In this document: positions 1-8,906 of the stretch, in pieces | Layout: each line of letters opens with the position of its first letter | Numbering within the stretch: position 1 is the first letter of the stretch | Assembly (NCBI GenBank): GCA_963729275.1 | Contig: CAVSNH010000003.1 | Span: 620,001 to 684,000 of the forward strand | Direction: 5' to 3' | From: CAVSNH01 sp963729275 | GTDB taxonomy: Bacteria; Actinomycetota; Acidimicrobiia; Acidimicrobiales; RAAP-2 | DNA length: 64,000 nt | Notes under the pieces: model-generated | Told to the model about the DNA's origin: nothing | Seen by the model: the letters and a program-made list of their open reading frames with translations, nothing else | Database searches by the model: none | Made by a program: the position numbers and the translations under genes

Positions 1-79
1 CAGTGATCGGGAGGAGTTGTGCACTGACGACGAGGCCATCGTCGATTGGATTCCCGGGATCCCGAAGCCCGAGCCATGA
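1..79 (+). CDS. Possible 3' end of a gene entering from the left edge
   Basis: A frame open from base 2 ends at a TGA at 77-79, giving about 25 residues rich in Asp and Glu and ending in IPGIPKPEP. It may be the C-terminus of a gene that starts outside the window. It is too short for any family call, and a chance open frame is equally possible in DNA this GC-rich. Confidence 0.25.
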   Translation, partial: SDREELCTDDEAIVDWIPGIPKPEP

Positions 80-273
80 CCATGACCATGATCGCTCCCG
101 TGAGTGCGCGTTGACGAGTTCGGTCGACCTCGTGTACCGGTGATCACGTCGCACTGAGCGCCATCTCAGAGGAGCCCGATGATTCTGCCCGCTTCCTATC
201 GGAAAGCTGATCCCGGTGGAGGTCGACGGACTGCGGCATTACTGCGAGCGAGGACGACGCAGGAGCCGGTGAC

Positions 274-1740
274 GTGACCAGCGCGGGAGGCAACGGCGGT
301 TCACCCCCCGCAGGCCCGGGAGGCGCGGGCCTGCGGGTGCCGCGCGCAGGCACTGCTCTTCTCGCCACCCTGGCGATGGCCCAGTTCATGGTCGTGCTCG
401 ACTTCACGATCGTCAACGTCGCGCTGCCCTCGATACAGCGCGGCCTGCACGTCCCTACGACGACGCTCCAGTGGTTGGTGAGCGCCTATGCCGTCACCTT
501 CGGCGGCTTCCTCCTCCTCGGCGGCCGGCTGGCCGACCTGTTCGGCCGGGCCAGGCTGTATCGGGTCGGGCTCTGCATCTTCGTCTTGGCCAGCATCTCC
601 GGAGGGCTGGCGGTCGAGCCGAGGCTGTTGATCGCCTCCAGAGCCGTACAGGGGCTCGGCGCCTCGTTGCTGGCTCCGGCGGGGCTCTCCTTGCTCGTCA
701 CGAGCTGGCCGGACGAGCAGCAGCGCAGCCACGCCCTCGGTATCTACGGGGCAGTTGCCTCGGCCGGCTTTGCCGCTGGCGCCGTGATCGGCGGCCTGCT
801 CGTCGAGGTCAGTTGGCGCCTGGTGTTCTTCGTCAACGTCCCGGTGGGCGTGGTCCTGTTCGTTGCGTCCTGGCGCCTCCTGCCAGCCGATCCACCGCGC
901 CGCTCCGGCAGCCTCGACGTCGCCGGAGCACTCGCCGCCACCGCCGGCGTGGCCTTGCTCGTGCTCGGCGTGACGCGGGTTGGCGACACCCTCCAGCCGA
1001 CGCAGCCCGCGGTGGCGGTGGGCGCCGGCCTCATCCTGCTCGTTGCGTTCGTCGTCCGGGAACGCAGGGCGACCGCGCCCCTTCTCAACCTCGACCTGCT
1101 CAAAGACCGGAGCATTCTCGGCGCCAACGCATGCCTGCTGGCCTACGGCGCCTGCAACGCCGGTGCAGTGCTACTCGTAACGCTCTACCTGCAGGAGGGC
1201 CGGGGCCTCCGGCCGCTTCAGACGGGGCTGTGCTTCATCCCGCAGGCGGTCGGGGCCTTCGCCTTGGCCGGTCCGGCATCGAAGCTCGTCCCCGCGCTCG
1301 GGCCTCGCCGCGCCCTCGCGGCCGGGTTGTCGCTCGGCCTGGTCGCTCTCGTCGGCTCTGCATTCAGCGTCGCCCGCGGTCCGCTGTTCGGGCTGCTCGC
1401 TTCCCTGTTCGTGATGGGGGTCTCGGCCCGCATCGTCCAGGTCGCCTCGACCCTGGCGGGGACAGCCGGGCCGGTGGCGGCCCGGGGCGAGGGCTCGGCC
1501 AGCGCAGTGCTGACCGCGTCGCGTCAGGTCGGCTCTGCGCTCGGCGTGGCCGTCGTGTCGGCAACCCTGGTCATTCTCCACGGGGACTGGAGCCACCGCA
1601 CGGCCGGAGCCCTGCTCGTCGCAGCCGTCTTCGCCTTCGTCGGCCTGCTCACGACCCGCGTCGTGCCGAGGGGACCGGCGCAGCCGCTCTTTTTGCGACT
1701 CGAGCACCTCTTCCCGCGCCACGCCGGCGGACTTCCCTGA
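274..1740 (+). CDS. MFS drug transporter, DHA2 (EmrB/QacA-like) family
   Basis: An integral membrane proton-coupled exporter of about 488 aa with hydrophobic segments across its whole length, the size of 14-helix DHA2 transporters. LDFTIVNVALPSI at residues 42-54 is the family's helix-1 motif. GGRLADLFGRARLY at about 83-96 is MFS motif A in the first cytoplasmic loop. The Gly/Ala-rich stretch at about 159-174 fits antiporter motif C, followed by WRLVFFVNVPVG. The GTG start at 274 is preceded by AGGAG at 261-265 with good spacing. It is alone on its strand and the MerR gene downstream is convergent. The substrate cannot be read from the sequence. Confidence 0.93.
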   Translation: MTSAGGNGGSPPAGPGGAGLRVPRAGTALLATLAMAQFMVVLDFTIVNVALPSIQRGLHVPTTTLQWLVSAYAVTFGGFLLLGGRLADLFGRARLYRVGLCIFVLASISGGLAVEPRLLIASRAVQGLGASLLAPAGLSLLVTSWPDEQQRSHALGIYGAVASAGFAAGAVIGGLLVEVSWRLVFFVNVPVGVVLFVASWRLLPADPPRRSGSLDVAGALAATAGVALLVLGVTRVGDTLQPTQPAVAVGAGLILLVAFVVRERRATAPLLNLDLLKDRSILGANACLLAYGACNAGAVLLVTLYLQEGRGLRPLQTGLCFIPQAVGAFALAGPASKLVPALGPRRALAAGLSLGLVALVGSAFSVARGPLFGLLASLFVMGVSARIVQVASTLAGTAGPVAARGEGSASAVLTASRQVGSALGVAVVSATLVILHGDWSHRTAGALLVAAVFAFVGLLTTRVVPRGPAQPLFLRLEHLFPRHAGGLP

Positions 1741-2178
1741 AACGGGATCGCCCGTCCCGCCCTTCGGGCTCGTCTTGCCCGGCTCCTTCGGCATCCGGCG
1801 AACCGGGCGGCTTTTGGGGCACCCGTCGCAGTAGATCCCCGTCGGAGCGCTGATGCAGGTGTCCGCCAGTGGGGTCGACCTCGGGACGTTCGGCTCGCAG
1901 GACTTGTCGCTGCCCGTCTGCCGCGGCTACGTGGTCATCCTCACTAGCCTCGGCACTGTTGGTACCGCTTCGACGCCCAGCAGGGGTGGGTCCTCCGATG
2001 GAACCTTTAGCGTCGAGAACAACATGCACTTGGTGGACGTGCGAAGCAGCCCATGCCATGGGCACTGAAGCGATCGGACAACGATCAGGTCAACCACCTA
2101 GCCATGCGCTGCGCCTGCGGCCGATCAATCCTCTTGCACGTCCAGATGCCAAAGGAAGTGAGCCGGACCGGTCGGGAA
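1741..2178. other. Gene-free stretch between the MFS gene and the convergent MerR gene
   Basis: The short open frames here have no recognisable motif and no good ribosome binding site. A weak 5-bp inverted repeat (1743-1747 with 1755-1759) just after the MFS stop could be part of a terminator. I see nothing else. Confidence 0.4.
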
Positions 2179-2994
2179 TCAGGAGGCGTCGATCTGTGCT
2201 TGCTTCAGGTCCTCGAGCATTCGATCGAGCCGATGGCGCAGCTGGGTCTGCACATGGCGACCCATGGCATCTGCCAGCTCCGCGTCCACCGTCTCCCTGG
2301 CGAGAGGACGCAGCCGTCGCACGATCTCGGTGAGACGTGGCAGCTCATCGGCGGGGATGGGATCCCCCACGGGGTCGAAGACGTGCGCTGCGACCAGCTC
2401 GACGAAGCTCCGAGCGACGCTGTCCATGTCTTCTTGAAGGCGCGTACCCAGGGCAAGTACCGCCCTCAGCGGGATGCCGGCAGCGACGAGCTCTGCGCCG
2501 GCGTGCAACATCCGCGGCTTGCGCACCAGAAAGGTGTCCCCATTCGCCTCGAGAACACCCTGTTCGAGGGCCAGCTCGATCGCCTGGGCGTCAAGCTCCT
2601 CATCGCCGAAGCTGAAGAGAGACTCCAGCTCCTCGCCGGTAATGATCGTGGGCGTCTCGTCCGACCAGGGGGCTGCAAGCGCCGCCTCCAGCCCGAGCAG
2701 GTCCCCGACGTCCTGGCCCAACTCCCACGCACCGAGCAGTTCCCCGATGTTGGAGAGGGTGTAGCCACGCTCCAACAGTTGTCCCACGATCTGCAGCCGG
2801 GCGACGTGGGCATCGGAATACCAGACCACCCGCCCCTCACGCCGGGAGGGGGGCAGGAGGCCGCGATCCTGGTAGGCGCGCACGTTCCGCACCGTCGTGC
2901 CCGCCAAGCGAGCCAGCTCGTCGACCCTGTACTCCCCCGGTGCCTCCGCCTCCTTAACCTTCACATTGACCACTGTACCATTCTTGCTTGACAC
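2179..2994 (-). CDS. MerR-family transcriptional regulator
   Basis: A DNA-binding regulator of up to 271 aa. The N-terminal winged helix-turn-helix is clear: YRVDELARLAGTTVRNVRAY followed by QDRGLLPPSRREGRVVWYSD, then a recognition region LQIVGQLLERGYTLSNIGELL. The long C-terminal part has no Cys-rich metal site, so metal sensing is unlikely; it looks like an all-helical ligand or dimer domain. It is divergent from the AurF-like gene 155 bp away. The GTG start at 2994 lacks a clear Shine-Dalgarno and overlaps a TTGAC/GTCAA dyad, so the true start may be a GTG further in, for example at the codon before KVKEAEAPG. It probably controls the oxygenase gene and itself. Confidence 0.88.
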   Translation of the reverse strand: MSSKNGTVVNVKVKEAEAPGEYRVDELARLAGTTVRNVRAYQDRGLLPPSRREGRVVWYSDAHVARLQIVGQLLERGYTLSNIGELLGAWELGQDVGDLLGLEAALAAPWSDETPTIITGEELESLFSFGDEELDAQAIELALEQGVLEANGDTFLVRKPRMLHAGAELVAAGIPLRAVLALGTRLQEDMDSVARSFVELVAAHVFDPVGDPIPADELPRLTEIVRRLRPLARETVDAELADAMGRHVQTQLRHRLDRMLEDLKQAQIDAS

Positions 2995-3016
2995 TTACAG
3001 CCGTCAATGGCATGAT
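2988..3016 (+). promoter_or_regulatory. Candidate sigma-70-type promoter with a MerR-type dyad, facing the AurF-like gene
   Basis: TTGACA at 2988-2993 is followed after exactly 17 bases by CATGAT at 3011-3016, a near-consensus -35/-10 pair. Inside it lies the inverted repeat TTGAC (2988-2992) and GTCAA (3003-3007). MerR proteins bind dyads between -35 and -10, usually with 19-20 bp spacers, so the 17-bp spacer is not the classic activating geometry. Confidence 0.5.
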
Positions 3017-3148
3017 CCCCAGCGAGGTCCATGCTCCCGATCGAGACCCGACCGGTCGTGGCCGTGCCCGACCAGGCTGACCGCCATCGCAGTCGCTCGT
3101 TCGACCAGCAACCGCTAGACGCCGAAGCACCCCAAAGAAGGAGGCACG

Positions 3149-4177
3149 TTGAGCACCATCCTCGACGAGACGACTCCCGAAGAGCCGCCCGCCAGTGACG
3201 GCGGCCCCTCGGACGCCAACGATGTGTTCAGGGCGATGGTGGCGAGGCTGTCGCGCCAGTCGGTGGACAAGCATTTCGACGCGTACGCCGACGTCGATTG
3301 GGACGCACCCGAGATGGCCATCAACCCTGAAGACTCCCGATTCTCACTCTGGTCGTTCGATCCTCTGGCTGCGACCGACTGGTATCGCTCGCAGCCGCCC
3401 GAGGTCCGCTCGCGGGTGGCGTTGCACCGCATCGCCGCTGCGATGCGCACCGGCTGGGAGTTCGAGAACGTTCTCCAGCGCGGGCTACTCGAGTACGCCT
3501 TCTGGCTTCCGAACCATCGTCCAGAGTTCCGCTACGTCCACCACGAGATCACCGAAGAATCGCAGCACACTTTGATGTTCCAAGAGGTGATCGACCGAAG
3601 CGACCTCGACATCCGGGGCATGCCATGGCAAATAAAGGTGGGGTCGCGCCCCATCGTGTGGTTGAGCCGGCTCTTCCCCCCGCTCTTCTTCCTCTTCGTC
3701 CTCGGTGGCGAAGACCCGGTCGACTACCTCCAGCGCCGTCAGCTGCGCACCGGTCAGAACCACCCGGCGATCGAGCGCATCGTCAGGATCCACGTCACAG
3801 AGGAGGCGCGTCACATCTCCTTCGCCCGCCACTATCTGAAGCGCACGGTCCCGCGGCTCGGGTTCCTGAGACAGCGGGTGCTCGGATTCACCGCCCCGTT
3901 CCTCTTCGGCACCATGAGCAGGCTCATGTGCTTCCCGTCCTCCAGTCTCGTGCGCACATACGACGTGCCACGCTCGGAGCTGCGCAAGCAACTGCGTTCC
4001 AACACGGGGCGCCAGCTACTTCGTGATTCGGTTGCCAAACCGAGAAAGCTCTGTGCCGAGCTCGGTCTGATCAACCCGATCGAGCGTCAAATGTGGCGGA
4101 TGATGGGAGTGTGGGACGACGACGCGGTTTCCCCCAGCGCAGGCTCACCTGACAGTGCCACCCGGGATGCAGCATGA
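3149..4177 (+). CDS. AurF-like di-iron oxygenase
   Basis: A 342-aa protein of the p-aminobenzoate N-oxygenase (AurF) type, a ferritin-like non-haem di-iron enzyme using O2. Ligands are visible: Glu in WEFENVLQ (about 104-106), E137-x-x-H140 in EITEESQH, and H215-xxx-E219-xx-H222 in HVTEEARH. This matches the ExxH and HxxxExxH spacing of AurF. The TTG start at 3149 follows AAAGAAGGAGG. AurF oxidises an arylamine to a nitro group; relatives act on fatty acids or other amines, so the substrate here is unknown. Neither an NRPS/PKS gene nor a dedicated reductase lies next to it, although a flavoprotein gene begins about 2 kb downstream on the other strand. Confidence 0.87.
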   Translation: MSTILDETTPEEPPASDGGPSDANDVFRAMVARLSRQSVDKHFDAYADVDWDAPEMAINPEDSRFSLWSFDPLAATDWYRSQPPEVRSRVALHRIAAAMRTGWEFENVLQRGLLEYAFWLPNHRPEFRYVHHEITEESQHTLMFQEVIDRSDLDIRGMPWQIKVGSRPIVWLSRLFPPLFFLFVLGGEDPVDYLQRRQLRTGQNHPAIERIVRIHVTEEARHISFARHYLKRTVPRLGFLRQRVLGFTAPFLFGTMSRLMCFPSSSLVRTYDVPRSELRKQLRSNTGRQLLRDSVAKPRKLCAELGLINPIERQMWRMMGVWDDDAVSPSAGSPDSATRDAA

Positions 4178-4353
4178 CCTCAACCTTGTCGTCAGCCGAC
4201 GACCGCCATCGGGCCGCAGTCGTCGGACCGCAGCGATCTCTCCGATCGGACCAGTCTCTGGGCTGCCGAGGGTCACATTCGTCGGGTCCCATTTGATCGA
4301 CTGCGGTGGGTTCCCCTGAAGGCAGTGCGGCACAGGAGGCAGAAGGTGCGGGA

Positions 4354-5040
4354 TCAGAACCCGAGCGGTTCATTCACCAAGATGGCGGTGATCCGGCCGG
4401 TGGCGATCGCCCTGTTGACGACGAGGACGTTATTCACTCCGCTGGGAACGCCGTAGGCCTGCCGGGCCCGCCGATCCTCGAGAGGAAAGCAGTACTCGTA
4501 GATGCGTCGCAGCCCCGTGTCGAAATCGGGAACAATCTTCTGCGCACCGATGACGAGGATCACGTGACCCGCTCCGGAAGCGATCGGGCCGAGCTGGCTC
4601 CCGCTCGCGGATGCGATGAGAAGTGAGCCCTCCTCCGTCAGGGCATGGACGCTCCCGACCACCCAATCAGGAGAAGCGGAGAGCAGCCGCATCTCACGAA
4701 CCTGCATTTCGCGATCCATCTGGTAGAGACGAGGGCGAAGCGGCTGGTACCGTCCAGATCGCTCGATGTCTTCGGCGACGCCGGTGACTTCGAGCGTGCG
4801 GGAGGTGTTGTTGTAGACCTCGGCTCCCACCGGGAGGATGGACCGCACAGCCGCTCTCGCCTCTTCGGCGGTGTCGACCACGGTGCAAGTGATTCCGTTA
4901 CGTTCGAGGGCGCGAGCCACAGCGCCGATCCGGTCTCTTGGGGCCGCTCGAGAGAACTTCGCCTCTGCCTCCTTGCTGGGACCCGCCTCCGACGGATCCC
5001 CCGCTAGGCCTGTGGAGGGTGAAGCGTCCACGTCACTCAC
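4354..5040 (-). CDS. LUD-domain protein (LutC/YkgG-like)
   Basis: A 228-aa protein with the lactate-utilisation (LUD) fold. Indicators are AARAAVRSILPVGAEVYNN, then a substrate-loop segment ending in TEEGSLLIASASGSQLGP and GAGHVILVIGAQKIVPD, and a C-terminal GVPSGVNNVLVVNRA. In lutABC operons such proteins help oxidise lactate through Fe-S partners, but lutA and lutB are absent, and many stand-alone LUD proteins have no assigned reaction. The GTG start at 5038-5040 overlaps the end of the upstream flavoprotein gene by 8 bp, so the two are almost certainly co-transcribed and translationally coupled. A GTG one codon upstream is possible. Confidence 0.8.
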   Translation of the reverse strand: MSDVDASPSTGLAGDPSEAGPSKEAEAKFSRAAPRDRIGAVARALERNGITCTVVDTAEEARAAVRSILPVGAEVYNNTSRTLEVTGVAEDIERSGRYQPLRPRLYQMDREMQVREMRLLSASPDWVVGSVHALTEEGSLLIASASGSQLGPIASGAGHVILVIGAQKIVPDFDTGLRRIYEYCFPLEDRRARQAYGVPSGVNNVLVVNRAIATGRITAILVNEPLGF

Positions 5041-6313
5041 CACCGATTTCAGCGAGGCGCTGGTGGACCAACGCAACCGCCATGGAACCCTCCCCGATGG
5101 CGGCCGCGCAGCGCTTGATCGAGCCACTCCTGACATCGCCGGCGGCGAACAGGCCTGGGAGGCTGGTTTCGAGAGGTAAGGGTTGACGAGACAGCGGCCA
5201 CCTCTCGAGTGCGCCAGCTGATGAGCTGAGTTCGGCCCCAGTGCGCACGTATCCGGCACCGTCGAGAGCAAGTCCCACGTTGGCCGCTCCTTGAGTGCGC
5301 GGAACCCCTCCGATGCAAACAAACAGCGCGTCGGCGGGCAATCGAGCCACGGTGCCTCCTGACGAGACCATGAGTGCTCGCAGGTGAGTGTCCGATTCGA
5401 GACTGACCACTTCAGTGCTTGTCCGAACCTCGACGTTTCCTACTTCCTTCAGCTGCCCGATCAGGTACTGGGACATCGATGCCTCAAGCGAGCGACCCCG
5501 GATCAGCAAGGTCACCTGCGCGGCGTAGCGCGAGAAGCGGATGACCGCCTGGCCAGCCGAGTTCCCTCCCCCGACAATGGCCACTCGACACCCACTGCAG
5601 GTGACCGCCTCGCTGGGGCCGGCACCGTAATACACACCGGAGCCCAGGAGTTCATCGATGCCCGGTACCTCAAGACGGCGCCAGTCGACACCACTTGCGA
5701 CGAGCATGGCCCGTGACCGCACAGTTGTACCGTCGGAAAGATGGGCAACATAACCCGGGCCGTCCCTGGTGACGTCGACGAGACGCCGAGCGAGAAGAAC
5801 TTCGGCCCCGAATCTCTTCGCCTGTGCAGTTGCCCGCGTCGCCAATTCGCTTCCGCTGATCCCTTGTGGGAATCCGAGATAGTTCTCGATCATGGAGGTG
5901 GTCCCAGCCTGACCTCCAGGTGCCACGGCTTCGATGGCCACGGCGCGCAAGCCCTCAGATGCCGCATACACGGCCGCTGCCAGCCCGGCTGGACCGGCGC
6001 CCACGATCGTCAGGTCGTACTCCGACAGCAACGGTTCCGACACCATCCCCAGTCCCGCCGCCACACCTTCCAGCGTGGCCGGAGCAAGCCGTACTCCGTT
6101 GGGCAGGACGCAGACAGGCAGCTTGTCCACCCCCCTCTCCCCTGCAGGCAACAGCGCCGCGACCTGCGCCGCATCGTCCACGTCTACCCACTCGTAGGGG
6201 ACTCCATTACGGCTGAGAAAGTCACGGAGGCTGTAACCGACGGAGGACGCTCGGTTCCCGACAAGCACGACCTGAGGGGTGACGGGCTTCGCGTCGTAGT
6301 CGATCATCGACAT
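5033..6313 (-). CDS. Thioredoxin-reductase-like FAD/NAD(P) oxidoreductase with an N-terminal Trx-like domain
   Basis: A 426-aa soluble flavoprotein. Residues 13-90 (VVLVGNRASSVGYSLRDF to PVCVLPNG) look like a thioredoxin/glutaredoxin-fold domain without a CxxC. The FAD-binding GAGPAG lies at 105-110, EAVAPGGQAGTTSMIENYLGF follows as in TrxR, the NADPH-binding VGGGNSAGQ is at about 247-255, and GLFAAGDVR near the C-terminus completes the FAD site. The TrxR redox CxxC normally lies some 14 residues before the second GxGxxG; here CSGC at 239-242 is only about 5 before it, so it is probably not equivalent and dithiol chemistry is doubtful. It is the first gene of a pair with the LUD gene. Confidence 0.9.
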   Translation of the reverse strand: MSMIDYDAKPVTPQVVLVGNRASSVGYSLRDFLSRNGVPYEWVDVDDAAQVAALLPAGERGVDKLPVCVLPNGVRLAPATLEGVAAGLGMVSEPLLSEYDLTIVGAGPAGLAAAVYAASEGLRAVAIEAVAPGGQAGTTSMIENYLGFPQGISGSELATRATAQAKRFGAEVLLARRLVDVTRDGPGYVAHLSDGTTVRSRAMLVASGVDWRRLEVPGIDELLGSGVYYGAGPSEAVTCSGCRVAIVGGGNSAGQAVIRFSRYAAQVTLLIRGRSLEASMSQYLIGQLKEVGNVEVRTSTEVVSLESDTHLRALMVSSGGTVARLPADALFVCIGGVPRTQGAANVGLALDGAGYVRTGAELSSSAGALERWPLSRQPLPLETSLPGLFAAGDVRSGSIKRCAAAIGEGSMAVALVHQRLAEIGGE

Positions 6314-6576
6314 GGCGCCCGAACCCCCTTCATGACATCAGGCTCGCACATCCATACGCGACCCGTGGCGCTCCAAGTCTGAGAAACTCGGGCTCCGACG
6401 GGGTCCGCTGGGTGCAAGAAATTGTGCCGGCCTGCATCGTTCCTGGCCGTGGGACCGGCAGGCCGTCGGAGGGTCTCGTCATGCCAGGCCGGAAGCTCGG
6501 CCCGCTCGGCGAATGGCAGTCCTACTCGGCTAGGCGGCTCGGGTGACCTGTCGTTGTAACGCCACACGCTGACCCA

Positions 6577-7556
6577 TCAGGGGTGCACCTGTGACCCGGC
6601 ACCCTGGTCGAGGCGCATGGACTGAAGGATCATGAAGGTCGTGCTCCTGGTGAACTCTTCGATGTCGGCCGCCGCAAGAACTCCGGTGTACTTCTTGATC
6701 ACCGGAGCGGTCGCCGCGTCAGTCACTGCGTCGAGATAGCCCTTCACGGCGGCCCAAACGTTCTGCCCGTACTTCGCCCAGTACGGGGTGGGGTCGATTG
6801 TCGAAAGGGCACCTTGTGCGCTTTCCACGATGTCCGCGATGTATGCCTGGTGAAGTTCGATGTCCTCGCGTGTTCCGAGCCTTCCCAGGTGTCCGCCGAT
6901 GTAGGTCTTCCACGGATACGTAAGCGCCGTGGCCGGCGCATCGATGTATCCAGGAATGTCCTCGCTGAGGTTGCAGTTGTAGATCGGAACCAACCAGAGT
7001 TGACGATGTCGATGAGCATCAGCACGTCGTGGTCGGGAAAGTGGATGAAGATGTTGTCCGGCGAGTGGTTGGGCCCGTGAAAGGCCAACTCCACTCGTTC
7101 GCCGCCGACCCGGAGGGTGTAGGTGCCGCGGAACGTCACCTCTGGGGCCGGCCTGGTCGGATCGTTGTCTCGCAGGAGGAGGCGTCGTGTGTCCTCGTGA
7201 CCAATCCGGACGAGATCGTTACCGAAAAGATCAGCAGCACCGGCGTGATCCGCATGGTGATGGGAGTACACGAGATGCGTGACGGTGTTGTCGACACCTT
7301 CGGCCTCGGCGACTTCGTCCACCGCCCGGCGAAGATTGTGGCCGATCGTCGGCGGGGCGTCGAAGAGAACGACCCCCTCATCGGTGGCAAGGAATGCCGA
7401 CTGGTAGGTCCCGTCAGTGACCCAGAACAGGTTCCGCTCGACGCGCCCGACGTAGTAGTCCAAGTCATTGAGGGCTGGTCCGAGCGCGGACGGGGGAACG
7501 GGTACGTAGTCGGGAAGTAGCGGCCCGGTTGGCGCACCAGACGTAGTTGAGCTCAC
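6577..7556 (-). pseudogene. Metallo-beta-lactamase-fold hydrolase, broken by a 1-bp frameshift
   Basis: The N-terminal part (7556 down to about 6990) carries the zinc motif HxHxDH in VYSHHHADHAG and later ELAFHGPNHSPDN and DHDVLMLIDIVNSGW. The reading then jumps frame: the continuation VPIYNCNLSEDIPGYI lies one frame over and runs to 6577. Restoring one G in GGTTGGTTCCG near 6990 would give a continuous SGW-VPIYN protein of about 326 aa. The start is a GTG at 7556 with AAGGAG ahead of it. Function would be hydrolysis of an ester or lactone-like substrate; no specific substrate is indicated. It is divergent from the isochorismatase-family gene. Either a recent pseudogene or a sequencing deletion. 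Confidence 0.85.
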
Positions 7557-7636
7557 GTTGCTCCTTCCTCAGGGGCCGGCACGGCCTCATGGTCGTCCCA
7601 ACGACCGGACTCGGGCGGATCCTACAAGTCTTCATT

Positions 7637-7652
7637 TGCGTTGGCAAGCAAC
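7637..7652. promoter_or_regulatory. Candidate MarR operator TTGC-N8-GCAA between the two hydrolase genes
   Basis: TTGC (7637-7640), eight bases GTTGGCAA, then GCAA (7649-7652) lie in the divergent control region of the MBL hydrolase and isochorismatase-family genes. The same arm-and-spacer pattern occurs at 8907-8922 in front of the MarR gene. Confidence 0.5.
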
Positions 7653-7717
7653 TTACCTTTAGGCTCTCGGTCGAAAAGGGAGGTACTTGCCCGCCTCGCA
7701 GGAGAGGAGCCACCAAG

Positions 7718-8335
7718 GTGACTAGTGAACCGATCCGCGATCCAGCAACTGATCCGTTGCTCACGCCGCAGAATTCTGCACTCCTCGTCATCGACTACCA
7801 GCCGAGCCAGATTCAAGCGGTCACATCGATCGATCACGATCTGTTGATACGGAATAGCGTGTCGGTGGCGCGCCTGACCAAGACCTACGAGCTTCCTATC
7901 GTGCTCTCGACCGTGAATGTCGCCGCCAAGCGACAACCGCCGACCATCCCGGAACTCAGGGAGGTCCTCTCGGACTCGGTCGAGATAGACCGCACCCAGA
8001 TCAACTCCTGGGAGGACGCCGATTTCCGCCAGGCCGTCGAGGCGACGGGCCGGAAGAAGCTGGTCATGACAGCGCTGTGGACAGAGGTGTGCTTGGCCTT
8101 CCCGGCTCTGGACGCCCGGCGCGAAGGCTACGAGGTGTTCCCGGTCGTCGATGCAGTGGGCGGGACCTCCCCGGATGCGCACCGGGCCGGGCTAGAGCGC
8201 ATCGTCCAGGCGGGCGCACAACCCATCGGCTCGGTATCCTTGGCCTGCGAATTGCAACGTGACTGGGCTCGGACAGACACCGTCCCCGAAGTGGTGGACA
8301 TTGTGCTCACCTCTCGACTCAACAAAGGGCTCTGA
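7718..8335 (+). CDS. Isochorismatase-family (YcaC-like) cysteine hydrolase
   Basis: A 205-aa alpha/beta hydrolase of the isochorismatase superfamily. ALLVIDYQPSQ at 21-31 carries the catalytic Asp (about D26), and MTALWTEVCLAFPALDARREGYEV carries the nucleophilic Cys. IDRTQINSWEDADFRQAV matches the YcaC-like group, so a small amide or carbamoyl substrate is more likely than isochorismate; no siderophore genes are nearby. The GTG start at 7718 was chosen because GGAGAGGAG lies at 7701-7709 and the conserved domain begins shortly after; longer upstream readings lack support. It is followed by the convergent MarR gene. Confidence 0.85.
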   Translation: MTSEPIRDPATDPLLTPQNSALLVIDYQPSQIQAVTSIDHDLLIRNSVSVARLTKTYELPIVLSTVNVAAKRQPPTIPELREVLSDSVEIDRTQINSWEDADFRQAVEATGRKKLVMTALWTEVCLAFPALDARREGYEVFPVVDAVGGTSPDAHRAGLERIVQAGAQPIGSVSLACELQRDWARTDTVPEVVDIVLTSRLNKGL

Positions 8336-8408
8336 GCCCTTGCGTCGGCCGATCCTGCGCCCTCTCGGACCTGGCTGCCCGGGCGGTCCCGGAAGGAGAC
8401 GGGAGGCT

Positions 8409-8891
8409 CTAAGTCCCCACTCGTGGTTCGTCAGACGCGTCCTCGAGGTGGACGGCCACGTCGGCCACGGCTTTCGCCACTCGCTCGACGGCCGCAGGAT
8501 CGATGCAATCGAAGAAGCGGCGCCGAACGCTCGCCAGGTGAACCGGCCATGCGGACTTCAGTTTGGCCATTCCCCGAGACGTGAGTTTCGCAACGTTGCC
8601 CCGGGCGTCGGAGGAGCTAGCCGTCTTGGTCACGAGACCACGCGACTGGAGATCGTCCACCAGCCGAGTCATTCGGCTGGCCGACAAGTCGGTGGCGTTC
8701 GCCAAGTCGGCCATCCGCAACTCGCGATTAGGAGCTTCGGAGAGGTGCATGATCGTCGTGTACTCGCTCGCCGTCAGGCCAGCGCCTCTGATCAGGTCGC
8801 TGTCCAGATGTCGCGGGAGGACTTTGACAATTCGCATCACTGCGCGCCAGAGCTCTTCCTCGGTCGGAGAGAGCGGATCGACGGTGGCCAT
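8409..8891 (-). CDS. MarR-family transcriptional regulator
   Basis: A 160-aa winged-helix repressor-type protein. LTASEYTTIMHLSEAPNREL is followed by the helix-turn-helix MADLANATDLSASRMTRLVD and the wing LQSRGLVTKTASSSDARGN, the standard MarR order. MarR proteins are dimers released from DNA by small aromatic or oxidising ligands. It is divergent from an SDR gene and convergent with the isochorismatase-family gene. Matching TTGC-N8-GCAA dyads in front of its own gene and in front of the hydrolases suggest autoregulation and local control. Confidence 0.92.
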   Translation of the reverse strand: MATVDPLSPTEEELWRAVMRIVKVLPRHLDSDLIRGAGLTASEYTTIMHLSEAPNRELRMADLANATDLSASRMTRLVDDLQSRGLVTKTASSSDARGNVAKLTSRGMAKLKSAWPVHLASVRRRFFDCIDPAAVERVAKAVADVAVHLEDASDEPRVGT

Positions 8892-8906
8892 GTCCTAGAG
8901 GCTAGC

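Noticed and set aside
471..1853. Long plus-strand open frame of 460 codons overlapping the MFS gene
   Set aside because: It is Arg/Pro-rich and without domains; the MFS frame is strongly supported.
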